52,030 bases of DNA from FEN-1073 sp050010135 (GTDB lineage: Bacteria > Chloroflexota > Anaerolineae > Anaerolineales > RBG-16-64-43): NCBI GenBank assembly GCA_050010135.1, contig JBEKLP010000007.1, forward strand, positions 1 through 52,030, written 5' to 3'. Made by a program: the position numbers and the translations under genes. Below the pieces are notes generated by a model. That model worked only from the letters and a program-made list of their open reading frames with translations, was not told the origin of the DNA and did not search any database. Of this stretch, positions 1 to 9,532 are shown piece by piece. The first letter of the stretch is position 1, and every line of letters begins with the position of its first letter.

Positions 1-346
1 AAGGAAAAGCCACCGAGAGTAACAGAAAAGGAATTTGAGCTTGTCGAAAACCATTTTGAAGAAAAAGCATCCCTGAAGCCGCAACGATCGACGGCAGAGG
101 CATCCAATAAAGAAAACCCGGATGGGGAAGTGAAACGGAACCCTCCAGGTAGTTCCAGTAAAAAAATTCATTCATCCCCCGGCCCCGGAAAATATTTAAC
201 CCGCCGCTGTAATAATAGCAGGCGTCCATGGTACCGGGTTGGTCGATAAAAAATGCTTCCAGGAGGGAGACGATGAGCGCGGTGAAAAAGATAGCGAGCA
301 ACCATCGAGTCCAATGGGAAGGGATTGACAATCGGGGTAGGTTCAT
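1..346 (-). CDS. GT39-like integral membrane glycosyltransferase, N-terminal part (cut by window edge)
   Basis: I translated this by hand from the ATG at 346-344; the frame stays open for 115 codons to the window edge. It starts with a short cytoplasmic segment, a transmembrane helix (about residues 15-33), then a loop with an Asp followed by a Tyr cluster (DACYYY) and a HPGFLYW segment. This layout is typical of PMT_2/ArnT-type GT-C enzymes, where an acidic residue in the first outer loop is catalytic. The start overlaps the stop of the preceding gene as ATGA, so the two are probably translationally coupled. Such enzymes move a sugar from a polyprenyl phosphate to an acceptor outside the membrane; the substrate cannot be told. 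The rest of the gene lies outside the window. Confidence 0.7.
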   Translation of the reverse strand, partial: MNLPRLSIPSHWTRWLLAIFFTALIVSLLEAFFIDQPGTMDACYYYSGGLNIFRGRGMNEFFYWNYLEGSVSLPHPGFLYWMPLPSIVAASGMLFLQNGFRQAQIPFLLLSVAFP

Positions 347-1806
347 TTTATCGAAACAGCATTCTGGAGCGGCCGCAGAAGAATAACAGACTGACTGTCT
401 TGATAGCGCATCTGCCAGCCTTCTGCGATCAGAACCTGCAATATCGGCGCGGAAGGATCCAGAAACACAACATGGATATCCCATGTCTGCAGAATATCCT
501 GCCAGCCAGCCCGGGCATCCACTACGTCAATGTATTGATTTAATATTTCATCATCATACAGGTCTGTGCGGCCGTCCACAAATACGGGGTAGGAAGGTAA
601 ATTCCACAATAGATATGAACCCCAATTGTAGGAATTGAACATCCTACCCCACCCGGGATTCTTGGAAAGAAAGTCTATGGCATCGACCGGGATCTCGCGG
701 CGGATGGCCGTTTCGATGGAGGCCACCGTGTTGTTTTGAACGACCAAAACCGCAACCCCGATCGTTGCGGCGGCCAGGATCGCAACATCGACAACCCCCA
801 GGATTTTGGAGGTTGTCTCGCTGGGCGACCAGCCCGGTAGCTTCGATTCTAAAATGGGTTGGCCGTAATCCAGAATCAAGGCCGGCGCGATGATGGAAAG
901 AAAATACGTATTCCGGCCCGCGAGGAATCCCATATAACCGATGATCGCCAGAAGGAAGAAATCGCCCGTGTCCAGCGGCTTCGGGGAAAATGCGATGACC
1001 GCCCAGGTGATGAGGAACAGGACCAAAAATAACTGGACGTTCCAATAATGGAAATTCGGGGTTTGCCATTCCTGGATAAAATTTTGAAGGAATTGAACGG
1101 AAACCGTCTGAAAAGGATAGGCAATAATTTTCCATCCGGATGGATTGATTCCGCAGGTGATGAAACACGCCACCCCGGTTCCGGAGATCCAAAAGAATTT
1201 TCGGATCCGATCGGGAGAGTATTCATCGTGCGAGGACAGAAAATGCAACCCCTGTTTCACCACAGCCAGCAGGAGGAATACAAACCCCATGAAAAACCCG
1301 GCATGTGTATTGACCCACAGTACCATCAGGATCGGTAGAATCCATAAAAGATTTCTTCTTCCTTGGAGGAATTCCCTGAGACAATAAAAGAAACAGGCGC
1401 TGAACAGGAAGGTAAATATCTGCGGCCGGGCGCTCCAGTAAATCTCCGACGCTCCAGCCGCGAAAACCAGGACAACCGCGCGCAAGTACGGATCCCCACG
1501 CATCGTCAGAAATATAACAATACAAGAGAATACAATAAGGCTGGCAAACAACAGGTTCAAACCCGGCAGACCGGCGATCGAAAACACTTTCACCATAAGG
1601 ATTTCCGACAGCCATGCCGGGTAGTACCACGCTGCTCCGGATCGGGTGAAGGAAAATCGGTCCACTTCGGGTAGCGCGTGATGGTCCAAAATCCACTGGC
1701 CGGTCCGCAGATGCCACCAGGTGTCGGTGTCGATCATGGGCCGGCTCGCCATGAATACGATACCCAAAAACGCAATGGCGATTACCAGACGACGGGCGGT
1801 CATCAT
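343..1806 (-). CDS. Multi-pass membrane protein, GT-C-like
   Basis: This is a protein of about 487 residues with roughly ten hydrophobic helices. After the first helix comes a loop with DTDTWWH (Asp26, Asp28, His32), which resembles the acidic metal-binding loop of GT-C glycosyltransferases. The last 100 residues form a soluble domain containing NSYNWGSYL and FVDGRTDLY, a pattern seen in uncharacterised bacterial membrane proteins of this type. The second ATG (1803) is better placed after the GAGGA ribosome site than the first. The gene follows the TPR/PDWL gene by 66 bases and overlaps the next GT39-like gene by four bases, so it is probably the middle of an operon. A sugar-transfer role is inferred from topology and neighbours only. 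Confidence 0.75.
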   Translation of the reverse strand: MMTARRLVIAIAFLGIVFMASRPMIDTDTWWHLRTGQWILDHHALPEVDRFSFTRSGAAWYYPAWLSEILMVKVFSIAGLPGLNLLFASLIVFSCIVIFLTMRGDPYLRAVVLVFAAGASEIYWSARPQIFTFLFSACFFYCLREFLQGRRNLLWILPILMVLWVNTHAGFFMGFVFLLLAVVKQGLHFLSSHDEYSPDRIRKFFWISGTGVACFITCGINPSGWKIIAYPFQTVSVQFLQNFIQEWQTPNFHYWNVQLFLVLFLITWAVIAFSPKPLDTGDFFLLAIIGYMGFLAGRNTYFLSIIAPALILDYGQPILESKLPGWSPSETTSKILGVVDVAILAAATIGVAVLVVQNNTVASIETAIRREIPVDAIDFLSKNPGWGRMFNSYNWGSYLLWNLPSYPVFVDGRTDLYDDEILNQYIDVVDARAGWQDILQTWDIHVVFLDPSAPILQVLIAEGWQMRYQDSQSVILLRPLQNAVSIK

Positions 1807-1872
1807 TCCTCTTGTTGAGTGAAACTGGGGAGGTGGAATCGATCGTACTGCGGGCGCTTGGACGGAGTTGGT

Positions 1873-4800
1873 TTACATTCTCCGCAAGGCTTCCGCATAG
1901 GCCCGGTAGGCATCCTGGAACCGGCCGACGCGGCCGCATGCGTCGCCCAGAAGATTCCATAGCTGCGGAGAAGCCGGATCCTGTTCTAGGTAGGATGTAA
2001 GATCATTGGCTACCACTTCAGCGCTCGCGGGATTCCCAATCACTTGTTGATAGACTTCGCAAGCTTTCTTCAGATCGGTTTCCAGATACACCCGAGCTTC
2101 CCGGATTAACGCTTCGGATTCGATATCCGTTAATTTCCGCGTTTTTTTCTTGGCAGCCTTCTTCGCCGGTTTCACGGCGGTCTCCGATACTGTCTGCGGG
2201 GGAGAAATCGGAACCCACGGCGCGGGCTTGGCGGTCGAAACAGGAGCCGGCTCTTCAGCCGGTTGAGTTTGCCAGCGGATATTTGCGGGTTTTTCTGCGT
2301 CCGGAGTCGGCGGCGAAGATTTCTGTTGAATCGGTTCCGGAACTGGGACCAGCTCCTTGGGATTTGGTGGCACGTCCGCCACCGCGTTTCCCAATGCCCT
2401 CTGCAGCCATTCCGGAGGGGGTACGAAAGCCCCCTCTTCCTCTTCCTCCTCTTGAGTGGCATTAACCGGGGGCTGTGGAGAAGCAACCGGATGTTGAGTC
2501 TGAATCAACGGTTCAGCCGGTTTTGCGGAGGAAATGGGCTCCGATGGAGGCTGCACAGGGCGAGCCGGTTCCATACGAGTTTGGAAGACCGGAGTGACGT
2601 CTTGTTCGGCAGATTTACCGGTAGCCACCGTATCTTCCGCTCTGGAAGTAGGAACGGGTGACTTAACGGGAGCGACAGCGTGAGGTGTCTCCGGTTTTGG
2701 AGTTGTTGCCTCTTCAGCAGCTGGGAAGGTTCCTTTTCCGGCATCAGCGAACGCCGATTGCGGCCCTCGCCGCAAGGAGCCCGTTTCGCGTTTATCCATC
2801 CATCGCACCACGGTATCGGACCCGCCCGGTTTTTGTGAGTCCAACCAAGTGGGCAGTTGGGTCGAGCTTTGGGCGGGTCGTGCGGGGGGTGTCTGTGCCG
2901 GCGGTTTGGATCCCGGTTTGGAAACGGCATCTTCCATTGAGCTTAAAGTTGACGTTTTCAGTCGGCGGTCAAGCCAGCGGGCCACGGTTTCATTTCCGCT
3001 CGGTTTAGATTTATCCAACCAGGCAGGGATCTCTGTTGCCCCAGGAACCGGTTTTTCCGCCGGTGGAACGGCGCCTGTCGCCGGACGCGTTGCATCCGCC
3101 GGTATCGAAGGCACCGGTTGGACGGCGGCTTTTTCCCAATCAACAACTGGGGGCGATGCCGGACTTTGTGTCGTCGGTTTCAACCAATCGGGCAGCGGTA
3201 TCGCAGGTTTTGCGGCCGCTGGCGGGGGCACGGGCTCCACAGGTTTTCCTTGAAGTTGTGCGACGAGCCAATCCGGTAATTCGATTCCTTCATTGATCGG
3301 GGCGAGTGCGGTAGGTTCCGGCGGCGGCGCTGTCTTTTTAGGTTCTTCGATAGCTGCGGATGTTGGCATTGCCGGTGCGGGTTGCGCTGCGACTTGGGCA
3401 TTTAAGGGCTTGGATCCGGTTGGAGGAGCAACCGGCACAGAAGGAACCGGTGTTGGTGCGGCTAGGGCCGATGGAATGGCCGATTTAATCCAATCCGGGA
3501 GGTCAACCTCGGGAACAGCCTCTGGAATCCCTTCTGCGGGCTGTACGGCCGATAGAGCCGGAGCGGGTGGGGTCGGAACAAGACTTGAAATGGGTGCGGC
3601 AGGTTTTGGCGTTGGAGTGGATGGAGCCGAAGGAGCAGCCGCCTTCAGCCAATCCGGTAATGCAATTTCGGGAATTGCCTCCGCCGGAGCTTCAACACTC
3701 TGTACAGCCGGCGGGACTGGCGCCGGGGTCAACGGTGTCGGCGCGGCCGGTGAAGGAGTCGGTGGAGTGACCGCTGTCAGCCAATCCGGCAGGATAATTT
3801 CAGGAGCTTCTTTCGGAGTGGCCTCAACCGGTCGTACAGGTAGGGGTGGTGTCGTCGCCGGATTCGAAGGCAAGGGTGCAGATATCGCGGGAGCCGTTGG
3901 AGAAATAGCTGTCAACCAATCCGGCAAAGTGATTTCGGGAATTGTTTCCGGAGCGTTCTCAATCGGTTGTGCAGGCGGTGGCGGAGTTGGCGATGGGGGT
4001 GAGGGGATGGGCGCAGGCGTAGCGGGAGCCGGCGAAGGGGGAGCATTTAGCCATTCCGGAATTGCGATGTCGGGAACGGCTTCCTTGGCACTCTCCATGG
4101 ATTGAACCGGCGCTGCAGCCGGAGTCAGAGCAATTGGAGCAGGTGAGACTGGCGTCGGTGGCGCGGGTGATGTCATCCAATCCGGAAGGCTGATCTCAGA
4201 TGCGTACGCTTGGTCTTTTGAGGGTTGATTGGGCTCCGGAGGTGCAATCCGATCTGCGGATTTAGATTCCGTCGGTTGGATTGGCGGCGGTTGAATTGCC
4301 GCGGGGGATTCCATGGGTTCGGGTTTCATCCATTCCGGGATATCCGTTTCCGGAGCGAATAGTGTCGACGGTTTTTCTCTGCCAGAGTCAGGAGACGGAG
4401 TGCTTTCGCCCCTCATCCATTCTGGAATGATTTCTACCGGTTTGGATTGTGGTGCCGGATTTTCCTGCAACCAATCAGGGACGCTTTCCATCGACAGTTG
4501 AGCCGCAGCGGATGTATCCGCAGGCGAAACCCCTTTCATCCATTCCGGAATCAAATCCGACGTGGAGCCGGCCGGTGGTGGTTTTAACCATTCCGGTTCC
4601 GAACCCACGTCGACCCTTGCTGGTTTCGAAGTACTTAGCCAATCGGGAATATTTCCCGGCTCGGCGTCTAAGGGTCCGGTCTTTGTCTCCGGTTTGGTCC
4701 ATTCCGGAAGGGAAGAGGGCGGGAGCCCTTCTATGGATGCAGGGGGGGAGAGCCAATCCGGGATTCCAGATATCTCTTCCGCGGGGGTGGTGGATGCGGG

Positions 4801-6057
4801 AGCGACAGTCCTGATCCAATCCGGCAATGTGCTTTCCGTACTTGGAGCGATCGGTTCAGGGGTCGGCGCCGAAGGCATCAACGGCGCAGCCAGCCAGTCT
4901 GGGAGGGGACTCGATGATTTTTCCACTTGTTGAGGTTCAACGGCATTGGTTTGCGTCTTGATCCAATCCGGTAACTCGCCGGTGCCGGTTTTCACTGCGG
5001 GTTCTAGCGTAGGCTTGGCAGGGGCGTTCTGTGGTTCGATCATGTTCAACCCTGCAGGCTTCCCGGTTCCCATCGCGTTGGCTGCGTCGTTGAACCAGGA
5101 GGGGGTTGGCCCTCCAAAGGGTTCCGCCTCCGGGGTTGCGGGCGTCGCGGGGGCGGCAGGTTGTGACGCGGTTGCCAGCCAATCCGGAATCGCCTGGTGC
5201 TCTTGTTGGGGTTCTTCAATTTTCAAACCGAGAGAGGAAGCCCAAGTGGGTTGTTTTGACGACCGAACCGTTTTTTCCTGCTGCTCCCACTCGATTCTCG
5301 TCAAGGTGATGGATTGCCCGGGGTGTTCTTGAATCCTTTTATCTTTCTTGAGGGCGTCGATATCGATATACGGGTTAAGCGATTCTAACCTTTGAAACAG
5401 CTTTTCCGCGTCCTCTTTCTTATCGGACGCCCATAGTGCCAAACCCAGAATCCGGTTGGCTTCCATGCAATACGGGAGTTTTTGCAATATTGTGCTGCAA
5501 ATGTCGGTCGCTTCCTGAACCGCGCCGGAATCAAAGAGCGCGGAAGCCAGAAGAGTCTGCAGGTCGGGCCGTTCAGGATCTTCCGCCAAGGCGCTTCGAA
5601 TCTCGGCAATCGCTTGGCCGAACAACCCCCCTTTGATATACATGCGCGCCAAAGCGGAGCGGGTCAGCCGAAGCTTCGGAGGCTCCACGCCGTCGCGGCG
5701 TCCACGCAACCTTCGCACTTCCTGTTGCACCGTGGTATTGGACGGGTTGACTTCGTACGCCCGCTCCATATGCCAGATGGCCATATCGAGATTACTTTCA
5801 TCTTCCCGGACGATCGCCATCGCCACGTGGGACAGCCAGTCTTCGGGAATGGCCGACAGCACACGTTGAAAAACATCCGCCGCATCTCCATGCCGGCCCT
5901 GCTCCAGGAAGGCCTTTCCCAGCAGCCGGTAGGTCTCGATATGGCGTGGAAACGTCTCCAGAATGTGCTGGCAATGCGCAATCGCCTCATCAAAATGGCC
6001 GTGATCAATGAGGTCTTTGACTTCCTGGGTATAGGTGCGAAGGGCGATCTCCGTCAT
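1873..6057 (-). CDS. Giant TPR protein with an array of about 24 P-[DE]-W-[LMI] motifs
   Basis: The protein has 1394 residues in three parts. Residues 1 to about 230 are tetratricopeptide repeats (for example FDEAIAHCQHILETFPRH). From about 290 to 1220 runs a Pro/Ala/Thr-rich, apparently disordered region holding some 24 copies of a short motif, mostly LPDWL, IPDWL, IPEWM or LPDWI, spaced about 20-60 residues. Near the end of this region two units are longer and nearly identical (IPAWLDKSKPSGNETVARW and LPTWLDSQKPGGSDTVVRW). The final 90 residues are again TPR-like (ASPQLWNLLGDACGRVGRF). There is no signal peptide or membrane helix, so it should be cytoplasmic. I infer a scaffold whose tryptophan motifs bind a partner. 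It is transcribed ahead of two membrane GT-C genes. Function is unknown; the reading frame is certain. Confidence 0.9.
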   Translation of the reverse strand: MTEIALRTYTQEVKDLIDHGHFDEAIAHCQHILETFPRHIETYRLLGKAFLEQGRHGDAADVFQRVLSAIPEDWLSHVAMAIVREDESNLDMAIWHMERAYEVNPSNTTVQQEVRRLRGRRDGVEPPKLRLTRSALARMYIKGGLFGQAIAEIRSALAEDPERPDLQTLLASALFDSGAVQEATDICSTILQKLPYCMEANRILGLALWASDKKEDAEKLFQRLESLNPYIDIDALKKDKRIQEHPGQSITLTRIEWEQQEKTVRSSKQPTWASSLGLKIEEPQQEHQAIPDWLATASQPAAPATPATPEAEPFGGPTPSWFNDAANAMGTGKPAGLNMIEPQNAPAKPTLEPAVKTGTGELPDWIKTQTNAVEPQQVEKSSSPLPDWLAAPLMPSAPTPEPIAPSTESTLPDWIRTVAPASTTPAEEISGIPDWLSPPASIEGLPPSSLPEWTKPETKTGPLDAEPGNIPDWLSTSKPARVDVGSEPEWLKPPPAGSTSDLIPEWMKGVSPADTSAAAQLSMESVPDWLQENPAPQSKPVEIIPEWMRGESTPSPDSGREKPSTLFAPETDIPEWMKPEPMESPAAIQPPPIQPTESKSADRIAPPEPNQPSKDQAYASEISLPDWMTSPAPPTPVSPAPIALTPAAAPVQSMESAKEAVPDIAIPEWLNAPPSPAPATPAPIPSPPSPTPPPPAQPIENAPETIPEITLPDWLTAISPTAPAISAPLPSNPATTPPLPVRPVEATPKEAPEIILPDWLTAVTPPTPSPAAPTPLTPAPVPPAVQSVEAPAEAIPEIALPDWLKAAAPSAPSTPTPKPAAPISSLVPTPPAPALSAVQPAEGIPEAVPEVDLPDWIKSAIPSALAAPTPVPSVPVAPPTGSKPLNAQVAAQPAPAMPTSAAIEEPKKTAPPPEPTALAPINEGIELPDWLVAQLQGKPVEPVPPPAAAKPAIPLPDWLKPTTQSPASPPVVDWEKAAVQPVPSIPADATRPATGAVPPAEKPVPGATEIPAWLDKSKPSGNETVARWLDRRLKTSTLSSMEDAVSKPGSKPPAQTPPARPAQSSTQLPTWLDSQKPGGSDTVVRWMDKRETGSLRRGPQSAFADAGKGTFPAAEEATTPKPETPHAVAPVKSPVPTSRAEDTVATGKSAEQDVTPVFQTRMEPARPVQPPSEPISSAKPAEPLIQTQHPVASPQPPVNATQEEEEEEGAFVPPPEWLQRALGNAVADVPPNPKELVPVPEPIQQKSSPPTPDAEKPANIRWQTQPAEEPAPVSTAKPAPWVPISPPQTVSETAVKPAKKAAKKKTRKLTDIESEALIREARVYLETDLKKACEVYQQVIGNPASAEVVANDLTSYLEQDPASPQLWNLLGDACGRVGRFQDAYRAYAEALRRM

Positions 6058-6192
6058 AGGTTATCCCACAAAACAAGTATGCATCATCTTTTAAGAAATC
6101 GCAACCCGAAGCCCATTTTTTTGCCTTTTTTTAATTTCCCATCCGGGCGGACCTCAGGTGTTCTTTCTCGAGCCCCCTGCTCCGAGACTCGC

Positions 6193-7830
6193 TCAAGGAT
6201 TCCGAAAGATATCCATGATGGGAACTCCCTGGCGCTCCACCCGGTATACGGGTTTCAAATTGGACATCCATTTTGCCACATCCCCCGGTTGACCGTTGCT
6301 ATCGTACAAATAGCTCTGGTGATACTGAATGATCACGAAGGTCGCTTGAGTGTAGGATACGGCAACCTTGTGAAATGGCACGCCCGTTCCAAAGACCGTC
6401 TGGGGATTCGTATCGTACGTGATGGCGATGGATACGTCGTCGCGCAGGACGTTGTGGAACTGGTAATACACCAGGATGTCGTAGGTTGCAGGCTCCACCC
6501 AAACGGAATCTCCCGGTTGAGCGTTCTTGTTAATATAATCCACCGCTTCGCGGTAACTTTCGGACCAATAGGTTGTCTCCAAACCGAGCTTGGTGGCTCC
6601 GGGAAGACCTCCGACGGACTCCGAATAATAGGACAACAGGTGCGGATAGAACGTGACGATTCCGAGAATGGGGGTGATCAAAAAGAGAACGGCCGCGGCG
6701 GCGGAGAGCAGCGTAGCAAACATCGGATGACGCACGCGTTGAAAAAATACTCTCAGAAGATACGCCATCCACGAGAATCCGGCGCCCGCCAATGCCGCTA
6801 AAAATGGAAAGACCGGCATGAACAACCGGTCGTCATCATAGGCCAGGCTTTTCCCGGTGGCCAGTATGATCAAAGGGACGAGGGCGTTCAATGCCAGCAT
6901 CGCACAGAAGGCGCGGTCCCTGCGACGGAAAACCGACCTGAGGATACCGAGAAAATACAGGATCGTCGTGCCCAGCGGAATGACCGCCCAGGTCATGACG
7001 AAGGGGAAATTCCATGGAGGGGGAAGTAGGGTCCGCCCCAAGAAATATTGCGCGACCCTCTCTTTGGATACTATGAAAAAAGTTATATATTCGCGAAGTC
7101 GATTTACCGTATCGTAATATAGCCAAGGCCAGATACCGACAAATAGGGTGACTCCGATCAAGGCAGCCAGCACAAGGCGTATCAGAATATAGGATTTACT
7201 CCGGAAGATTAACGCCCATAGAAAAAGTGTGGGCAGGATAAATACCGCATTCACTTTCGTGGCAATAGCCAACCCAGAAACGATTCCAAGAAGCAGGGTG
7301 TGCCGGAATCGGGCGCTCTCCTTGGTGCGCCAGAAGACATACGTCACGATCACGATCATGCAAGCGGCGGGGACATCCAGAGCCGCCAGATGCGCATGAA
7401 AGAAGAATCGCGGCATGGTTAAAAGGGCGGCAACTGTGGCCCATCCGGCGATTTGGCCTAATTCCAGCGCCATTATTTGGAAGAGCAGAGCAACCGTCAG
7501 ACTAACTAACAGGATATTCGCGAGCCGATGGGCCAGAAGGTCGTTAAATACATTTCGGGCAGCCACCCAGACCCACCCGGATACCATTTTATCCACCGGT
7601 GGATGCTCATTATTGGTACTCCACGCGGGATCAACGACCTTCTGGTTGAGAACTCCATGAGGACCAAAAACGAGACGGTGGAACCATCCATTATAGGATC
7701 CCGATGCGGCGATATAGGCCGGTTCATCCCAGGTCAACCCGATATTTCCATCGGTCAGCAACAACAAGACTGCGGTCACTACACCGATGACGGCGGCCCA
7801 TTTTCCGATTGATCCAGTGGAGGGATTCAT
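6193..7830 (-). CDS. GT39-family (PMT_2/ArnT-like) glycosyltransferase
   Basis: This 545-residue integral membrane protein has a first helix at about 11-26, then GLTWDEPAY with the Asp35-Glu36 pair expected of the first outer loop in GT-C enzymes, and further on NNEHPPVDK, the second conserved loop of the family. About ten to twelve helices follow, ending in a soluble C-terminal region with YWSESYREAVDYINKN, which is common in bacterial GT39 proteins. The enzyme should use a polyprenyl-phosphate sugar; the DPM1-like GT2 at 9533 could supply one. It has its own promoter (7872-7900) and lies 135 bases ahead of the TPR/PDWL gene on the same strand. Confidence 0.85.
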   Translation of the reverse strand: MNPSTGSIGKWAAVIGVVTAVLLLLTDGNIGLTWDEPAYIAASGSYNGWFHRLVFGPHGVLNQKVVDPAWSTNNEHPPVDKMVSGWVWVAARNVFNDLLAHRLANILLVSLTVALLFQIMALELGQIAGWATVAALLTMPRFFFHAHLAALDVPAACMIVIVTYVFWRTKESARFRHTLLLGIVSGLAIATKVNAVFILPTLFLWALIFRSKSYILIRLVLAALIGVTLFVGIWPWLYYDTVNRLREYITFFIVSKERVAQYFLGRTLLPPPWNFPFVMTWAVIPLGTTILYFLGILRSVFRRRDRAFCAMLALNALVPLIILATGKSLAYDDDRLFMPVFPFLAALAGAGFSWMAYLLRVFFQRVRHPMFATLLSAAAAVLFLITPILGIVTFYPHLLSYYSESVGGLPGATKLGLETTYWSESYREAVDYINKNAQPGDSVWVEPATYDILVYYQFHNVLRDDVSIAITYDTNPQTVFGTGVPFHKVAVSYTQATFVIIQYHQSYLYDSNGQPGDVAKWMSNLKPVYRVERQGVPIMDIFRNP

Positions 7831-7871
7831 GATCTGGGAAGCCTTCCTATAGAAAGATAAGAACGACTAGT

Positions 7872-7900
7872 ATTATAAGGAATTACGAATTTGTATTCAA
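7872..7900 (-). promoter_or_regulatory. sigma70-type promoter for the GT39 gene
   Basis: On the minus strand there is TTGAAT (7900-7895), a 17-base spacer and a perfect TATAAT (7877-7872). It lies 42 bases before the ATG of the GT39 gene. Confidence 0.6.
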
Positions 7901-8089
7901 GAAAAGCGCGCTACCGGCATCCCCCCTGTCCGGGATCCGGGTTCCCAAGGGACGCATCATTCGATGCGCGGTCTTTGCCGTGCATGCCGCGCTCCCTGAT
8001 CAGGAAGGATTCAGAGGAAAAAAGAATAGGCGATTAATCGATGAGGGTTGCTGGTTGGCGGAAGAATGCGTTTCCTGAGGAAATGGATC

Positions 8090-9424
8090 TTACAATTCCA
8101 CGAAATAGGATCGCGCCGCGCGGTCGATAAGATCCTTCGCCATGGTGGGCTCCGTGCCCATATACCGCCCGATGTCGATGATCTGGTCACAAAGGTCACG
8201 CGGATGCGACGCCCGGGGCTTGCGGTTGGTTTTGATGTAATACTCCTGGATCAGATACGCCAGACCTTGATCGTTGTATGTCACGCCCTTCGTTTCGGCG
8301 ACCCGTTTGAAAATCTCACGGTATTCGTCGAATGTCGGATCCACCACTTCGATTTTATGCCGCAGCCGGCGTAGGAACGCTTCGTCGACCAGGTCTTTGG
8401 GCGGTAGGTTGGTGGAAAACACCACCATCACGTCGAAGGGAACTTCGATCTTTTGCCCGGTATGCAATGTCAGATAGTCGATTCTATTTTCCAGGGGGAC
8501 GATCCAGCGGTTGAGAAGATCCCGCGGGCGCACCTGTTGACGGCCGAAATCATCGATCAGCAGAATTCCTCCGTTGGCTTTGACCTGGAACGGGGCTTCA
8601 TAATATTTCTGGACATCGTTGAAAACGAGGTCTAAGCCGGCCAGGGTTAATTCACCGCCCACCATGATGAACGGGCGGCGGATGCGTACCCATCGGGGAT
8701 CGCGTTTGCTGCTGCTTTTCTGGACGTTGCTCGTGGATTGGGAGCTGGAAGCATCCTCATCAGGCACGAGGGCGTGATTAACCGAATCGTACAGTTTGAC
8801 GACATGCCCTTCTACATCCAGGGCGTAGGGGATGTACATTTCTTCCTGGAGAATCAAATCGCCGATAGACCTCGCGATCGTGGTCTTGCCATTCCCCGGA
8901 GGGCCGTAGAGGAAAATCGATGTGCCGGAATTCACGGCCGGTCCGATCCTCGAAAAGGTTGTTTCCGAAAGGGTCAACGCCTGCAGGCAGGTATGCATTA
9001 CGCGGGAATTCACCGTCGGGCGCGCGCGGGCCTGTTTGCGGATCGCCGCGTTGTAGTCGCTTAGGGGAACCGGCGCGGGGCCGGCATATTGACTGCGCTC
9101 CAATGCCTCCCGGGCGCGCACCATCCCCTGTCCGGTGATAGCATATTGATAGGCGCCGTCGCCGATCCCGGTCTGGGATTTCACCTCGATCAACTTGTCC
9201 CGCTTGAGGGCTTCCAGAATCTGGTCCACGATCCCGGTGAAGGACAGCGCCATCAACTCCGCCACCCGGAACCCGGTCAGATAGCCGCGGAAATAGAAAA
9301 TCTTAAGGGCCAAATCCTGCAGCCACAACGAGGAGAGTCCGGTGTCTTCAATCCGGGTGACAACGGTCGGTGAGAAACGGGGCCCCGTCTCAGTGGTTCG
9401 TGCCGCGGACACTGGATTAGCCAA
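8090..9424 (-). CDS. AAA ATPase with N-terminal winged-helix-like region
   Basis: The protein has 444 residues. The first 110 residues look like a winged helix (ILEALKRDKLIEVKSQTG followed by a beta hairpin). Walker A is GPPGNGKT at 174-181 and Walker B is GGILLIDDFG at about 286-294, followed by an arginine-rich region and sensor (FSTNLPPKDLVDEAFLRR). A Ser/Lys-rich insert lies between them (about 224-242). The start is TTG at 9424, chosen because GGAGG sits six bases upstream. Proteins of this architecture occur in Chloroflexi and other phyla without known function. It is divergent from the GT2 gene, and the two promoters are back to back. Confidence 0.85.
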   Translation of the reverse strand: MANPVSAARTTETGPRFSPTVVTRIEDTGLSSLWLQDLALKIFYFRGYLTGFRVAELMALSFTGIVDQILEALKRDKLIEVKSQTGIGDGAYQYAITGQGMVRAREALERSQYAGPAPVPLSDYNAAIRKQARARPTVNSRVMHTCLQALTLSETTFSRIGPAVNSGTSIFLYGPPGNGKTTIARSIGDLILQEEMYIPYALDVEGHVVKLYDSVNHALVPDEDASSSQSTSNVQKSSSKRDPRWVRIRRPFIMVGGELTLAGLDLVFNDVQKYYEAPFQVKANGGILLIDDFGRQQVRPRDLLNRWIVPLENRIDYLTLHTGQKIEVPFDVMVVFSTNLPPKDLVDEAFLRRLRHKIEVVDPTFDEYREIFKRVAETKGVTYNDQGLAYLIQEYYIKTNRKPRASHPRDLCDQIIDIGRYMGTEPTMAKDLIDRAARSYFVEL

Positions 9425-9474
9425 GTTTCACCTCCGAGTGCAGGAGCCGAGTGTGGATTACTGGTATCGTGAAG

Positions 9475-9483
9475 ATTATAGCA
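9475..9483 (-). promoter_or_regulatory. Extended -10 promoter for the AAA ATPase gene
   Basis: The minus strand reads TGCTATAAT, a perfect TATAAT preceded by the TGn extension. It lies about 50 bases before the TTG start. No good -35 is present, as expected for an extended -10 promoter. Confidence 0.55.
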
Positions 9484-9496
9484 TGGGGATCACCGG

Positions 9497-9525
9497 TTGC
9501 CCAACCCCGCTGGAGCCGGTATACT
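9497..9525 (+). promoter_or_regulatory. Promoter of the GT2 gene, predicted leaderless
   Basis: TTGCCC (9497-9502), a 17-base spacer and TATACT (9520-9525) are followed after seven bases by the ATG at 9533. Transcription would start at or next to the start codon. There is no Shine-Dalgarno sequence. Confidence 0.55.
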
Positions 9526-9532
9526 GTCCCCA

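Noticed and set aside
3293..4105. 270-codon plus-strand open frame rich in Gly/Ala/Ser, resembling PE_PGRS-like proteins
   Set aside because: It is the complement of the Pro/Ala-rich PDWL array; its NQSG repeats are the reverse complement of the PDWL codons. No ribosome site or promoter.
5482..6801. 439-codon plus-strand open frame
   Set aside because: Antisense to the TPR gene start and the GT39 gene end; crosses their intergenic gap and has no family signature.
7940..7967. Short hairpin CGCATC/GATGCG as a terminator of the AAA gene
   Set aside because: Only six pairs, no T-run, and more than 100 bases past the stop.
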